From Pseudomonadota bacterium (GTDB lineage: Bacteria > Bdellovibrionota > Bacteriovoracia > Bacteriovoracales > Bacteriovoracaceae): 6,575 nt of DNA. The stretch spans positions 1 to 6,575 of the forward strand of contig JAEYUK010000360.1 in the NCBI GenBank assembly GCA_023432655.1. The letters are read 5' to 3'. The translations under genes were made by a program, and so were the position numbers. The notes beneath the pieces are model-generated. The model was given only the letters and a program-made list of their open reading frames with translations. It did not search any database and had not been told where the DNA came from. Shown here in pieces: positions 4,608 to 6,575 of this stretch; position 1 is the stretch's first letter; each line of letters opens with the position of its first letter.

Positions 4608-6374
4608 ATGGATGATTTTGAAATTGAACTGAAACACGATTTTCTCCAAGAGGCGAGAGAACTTCTTCAAAACACAGAACAGTCGTTTCTGGAACTAGAG
4701 AAGGATCCCTCGAATAAAACATTAATTGATGCTATTTTTCGTTTTGCTCATAACTTGAAGGGTACTTCTCGTGCCGTGGGGTTTGGGCAGATCGCAGAAC
4801 TTACTCATAGAGCTGAAAATCTTTTGCTGGAAATTAAGCAGGAAAAGATTTTTGCTAATGATCACATTGTCTCAACCTTACTTCAGTTTAATGACCAGGT
4901 TCGAGTCATGATTGATGGTCTGGATGAAAATCTAGATGCTGTATTTGACTGCGAACAGCTAATGAAGGATCTCGATGCGATTATTGCTGGCGAGATGACG
5001 GCGCCCGCTCCTTCGGCTGCGGCTTTTGAGTCCGAAATGACAGAAAAGTTTGAAGAACCTGAAGCAGTACAGACAGAGACCACCGAAGCATCCTTCCAGG
5101 AACAGGCAGAGGAATTTGAACCTAAGGTTGAACAGCAAGCAGCTGTTTACCAGATGCCCGTGAAGAAGGAAGTTAAAAAAGAGGCCAGGAAAGACGACGA
5201 AACCCTCCGGGTTTCACTTAATCGATTAGAGTTTCTGAACAACCTGGTTGGAGAACTTGTTATTATTCAATCTGTAGTTGAAAGTGCTTTAAGCAAGGCC
5301 GGTGACGTAAAAACCGCCCGTTCACTGGGAAAACTTTGTAAGGACATTCAGGATGTTTCCATGTCTCTTCGCATGGTCCCGGTTGGACCAACCTTCCAAA
5401 AGCTTCAAAGAATTGTTCGGGATACATCGAAACTTCTTAACAAAAAAGTTGATCTACGTCTGATCGGTGAAGATACCGAGATTGATAAAACGGTCGCTGA
5501 AAGCTTAGGTGACCCATTAGTTCACATTATCCGAAATGCTATTGACCACGGAGTAGAAACTCCTGAAGAGCGTCTAGCAGCTGGTAAACCAGCAGAAGGT
5601 ATTGTTGAAGTGATGGCCTTTCATGAAGGGAATTTTCTGGTGATTCAGATTACTGATGACGGTAAAGGGATCAATGGACAGAGGCTACTGGAAAAGGCCC
5701 GTGCCAAAGGGATTATTCCCGCTTCTATGAATCTCACTGAACAACAGGCAGTCGAACTCATTTTCCATCCTGGCTTTTCTTCCAAAGATGAGGTCTCAGA
5801 GGTATCCGGCCGTGGTGTTGGTATGGATGTCGTTAAGACCAATATTGAATCACTGGGAGGAGAAGTTAAAGTTCGCTCCAAGCTTGGAGCAGGAAGCTGT
5901 TTCCGTCTCATGCTTCCACTCACTCTTGCGATCATTGATGGCATGCTGATTCGTGCAGGAGGCCAGCATTTGGTTATTCCTAAAGGCCAGGTCCATGAAG
6001 TGATTAAACTTGAGCCGGAAGCTATTACGCAGATGACGGGCAGACGTCCTTATTTAAATTTAAGAAATACCATCGTTCCGATTTTCTATCTCGAGTCTGA
6101 TTGGGGAAGTGTAACCAAAGAAGATAGTGCAAGTATTGCCTTAATTGTTAAACATAATGAGCAAACTTTCGCTGTGGGTATCACTGACATCATGAGACAG
6201 CAGCAGGTGGTGGTTAAGCCACCTACAAAAGAGATTTTGAATAAACAAGGAGTGATGGGAACAACGATTCTTGGTGACGGTAAGCCTTCACTAATTATCG
6301 ATCTGGTAAATCTGTATTCACGAATGTTACGTCAGGAACTTAATAACGATTCTACGATTAGAGCGGCAGCCTAA
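4608..6374 (+). CDS. cheA: Chemotaxis histidine kinase CheA without a recognisable P2 domain
   Basis: A 588-residue cytoplasmic sensor kinase that works in a complex with receptors and CheW, autophosphorylates and hands phosphate to receiver domains. Residues 1-125 are the P1 (Hpt) domain with the phosphorylated His48 in AHNLKGTS. Residues 126-196 are a low-complexity stretch rich in Glu, Ala and Lys, where enterobacterial CheA would have P2, the CheY/CheB docking domain. P2 seems absent. Residues 198-262 are the P3 dimerisation helices, ending in SLRMVPVG. The P4 ATPase covers about 263-438, with the N box HIIRNAIDHG (306-315), DDGKGI (350-355) and GRGVGMDVV (401-409). The P5 CheW-like regulatory domain is 440-575. 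All kinase motifs look intact. It is shorter than E. coli CheA (654 residues), mainly through the missing P2. It follows cheB by 62 bases and precedes cheW by 14. Confidence 0.97.
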   Translation: MDDFEIELKHDFLQEARELLQNTEQSFLELEKDPSNKTLIDAIFRFAHNLKGTSRAVGFGQIAELTHRAENLLLEIKQEKIFANDHIVSTLLQFNDQVRVMIDGLDENLDAVFDCEQLMKDLDAIIAGEMTAPAPSAAAFESEMTEKFEEPEAVQTETTEASFQEQAEEFEPKVEQQAAVYQMPVKKEVKKEARKDDETLRVSLNRLEFLNNLVGELVIIQSVVESALSKAGDVKTARSLGKLCKDIQDVSMSLRMVPVGPTFQKLQRIVRDTSKLLNKKVDLRLIGEDTEIDKTVAESLGDPLVHIIRNAIDHGVETPEERLAAGKPAEGIVEVMAFHEGNFLVIQITDDGKGINGQRLLEKARAKGIIPASMNLTEQQAVELIFHPGFSSKDEVSEVSGRGVGMDVVKTNIESLGGEVKVRSKLGAGSCFRLMLPLTLAIIDGMLIRAGGQHLVIPKGQVHEVIKLEPEAITQMTGRRPYLNLRNTIVPIFYLESDWGSVTKEDSASIALIVKHNEQTFAVGITDIMRQQQVVVKPPTKEILNKQGVMGTTILGDGKPSLIIDLVNLYSRMLRQELNNDSTIRAAA

Positions 6375-6388
6375 GAGAGGGGTAAGAT

Positions 6389-6575
6389 ATGGACATGTTT
6401 AACAAACAAAATAACGGATCTCAGACTAAAAGATTTCTGGAATTTAAACTAGGCGAGGAAAGCTATGCCGTAGGACTTCTGGAAGTAAAAGAAGTGATCA
6501 CTCATCCGGAAGTGACGCCGATACCGAAGTCTCCGGCCTATGTTTGTGGTCTGATTAACTTACGTGGAATTGTAT
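6389..6575 (+). CDS. cheW: CheW receptor-kinase coupling protein, 3' end outside the window
   Basis: The frame opens with ATG at 6389 and runs off the window edge after 62 complete codons. CheW is a small cytoplasmic scaffold that links chemoreceptors to the P5 domain of CheA. The visible part is the first half of a CheW domain: FLEFKLGEESYAVGLLEVKE, then PIPKSPAYVCGLINLRG, the family's best conserved segment, which leads into the missing part. The purine-rich GAGAGGGG (6375-6382) directly after the cheA stop is well placed for this ATG. An in-frame ATG at 6395 would have a less favourable spacing. The 14-base gap shows cotranscription with cheA. Confidence 0.95.
   Translation, partial: MDMFNKQNNGSQTKRFLEFKLGEESYAVGLLEVKEVITHPEVTPIPKSPAYVCGLINLRGIV

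Noticed and set aside
4474..5944. Minus-strand frames at 4474-4722, 4883-5083 and 5645-5944
   Set aside because: They are antisense shadows of cheB and cheA, whose sense frames carry intact catalytic motifs.

Overview
The window looks like part of the chromosome of a flagellated Gram-negative bacterium with moderately low GC. The gene style fits the Bdellovibrionota, perhaps Bacteriovoracales: an IHF/HU-like protein with a lysine-rich tail, a lipoprotein with an outer-membrane-type signal, and a hybrid chemotaxis cluster. That placement is inference from general resemblance and is not proven by the sequence. I see no mobile element, CRISPR array, tRNA or rRNA.

Layout. (1) Positions 1-720, minus strand: the first 240 codons of a cysteine-rich predicted lipoprotein whose C-terminus lies outside the window. 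(2) 721-964: a divergent intergenic region with two short palindromes, a 5'-leader hairpin for the lipoprotein, and a near-perfect sigma-28 (FliA) promoter facing right. (3) 965-1270: an IHF-beta/HU-like DNA-bending protein, closed by a strong intrinsic terminator (1292-1326). (4) 1327-1450: a leader with a second sigma-28-like promoter. (5) 1451 to the right edge: a tightly packed chemotaxis operon. It runs CheR-REC fusion (1451-3184), CheB with an N-terminal extension (3184-4545, GTG start overlapping the previous stop), CheA (4608-6374) and the start of CheW (6389 onward).

How the genes work together. CheW couples receptors to the kinase CheA. CheA autophosphorylates on His48 and passes phosphate to REC domains. 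CheR methylates receptor glutamates and CheB removes the methyl groups, which gives adaptation. In this cluster both adaptation enzymes carry a REC domain, so CheR as well as CheB could be controlled by CheA. Each enzyme also has about 100 residues that I cannot assign, at the CheR C-terminus and the CheB N-terminus. CheA appears to lack the P2 domain that docks CheY and CheB in enterobacteria. No cheY or receptor gene lies inside the window.

The most interesting observations are the FliA-type promoter in front of the nucleoid-protein gene with a second one in front of the operon, the CheR-REC architecture with a CheB-type receiver, and the two unassigned domains meeting at the cheR/cheB junction.
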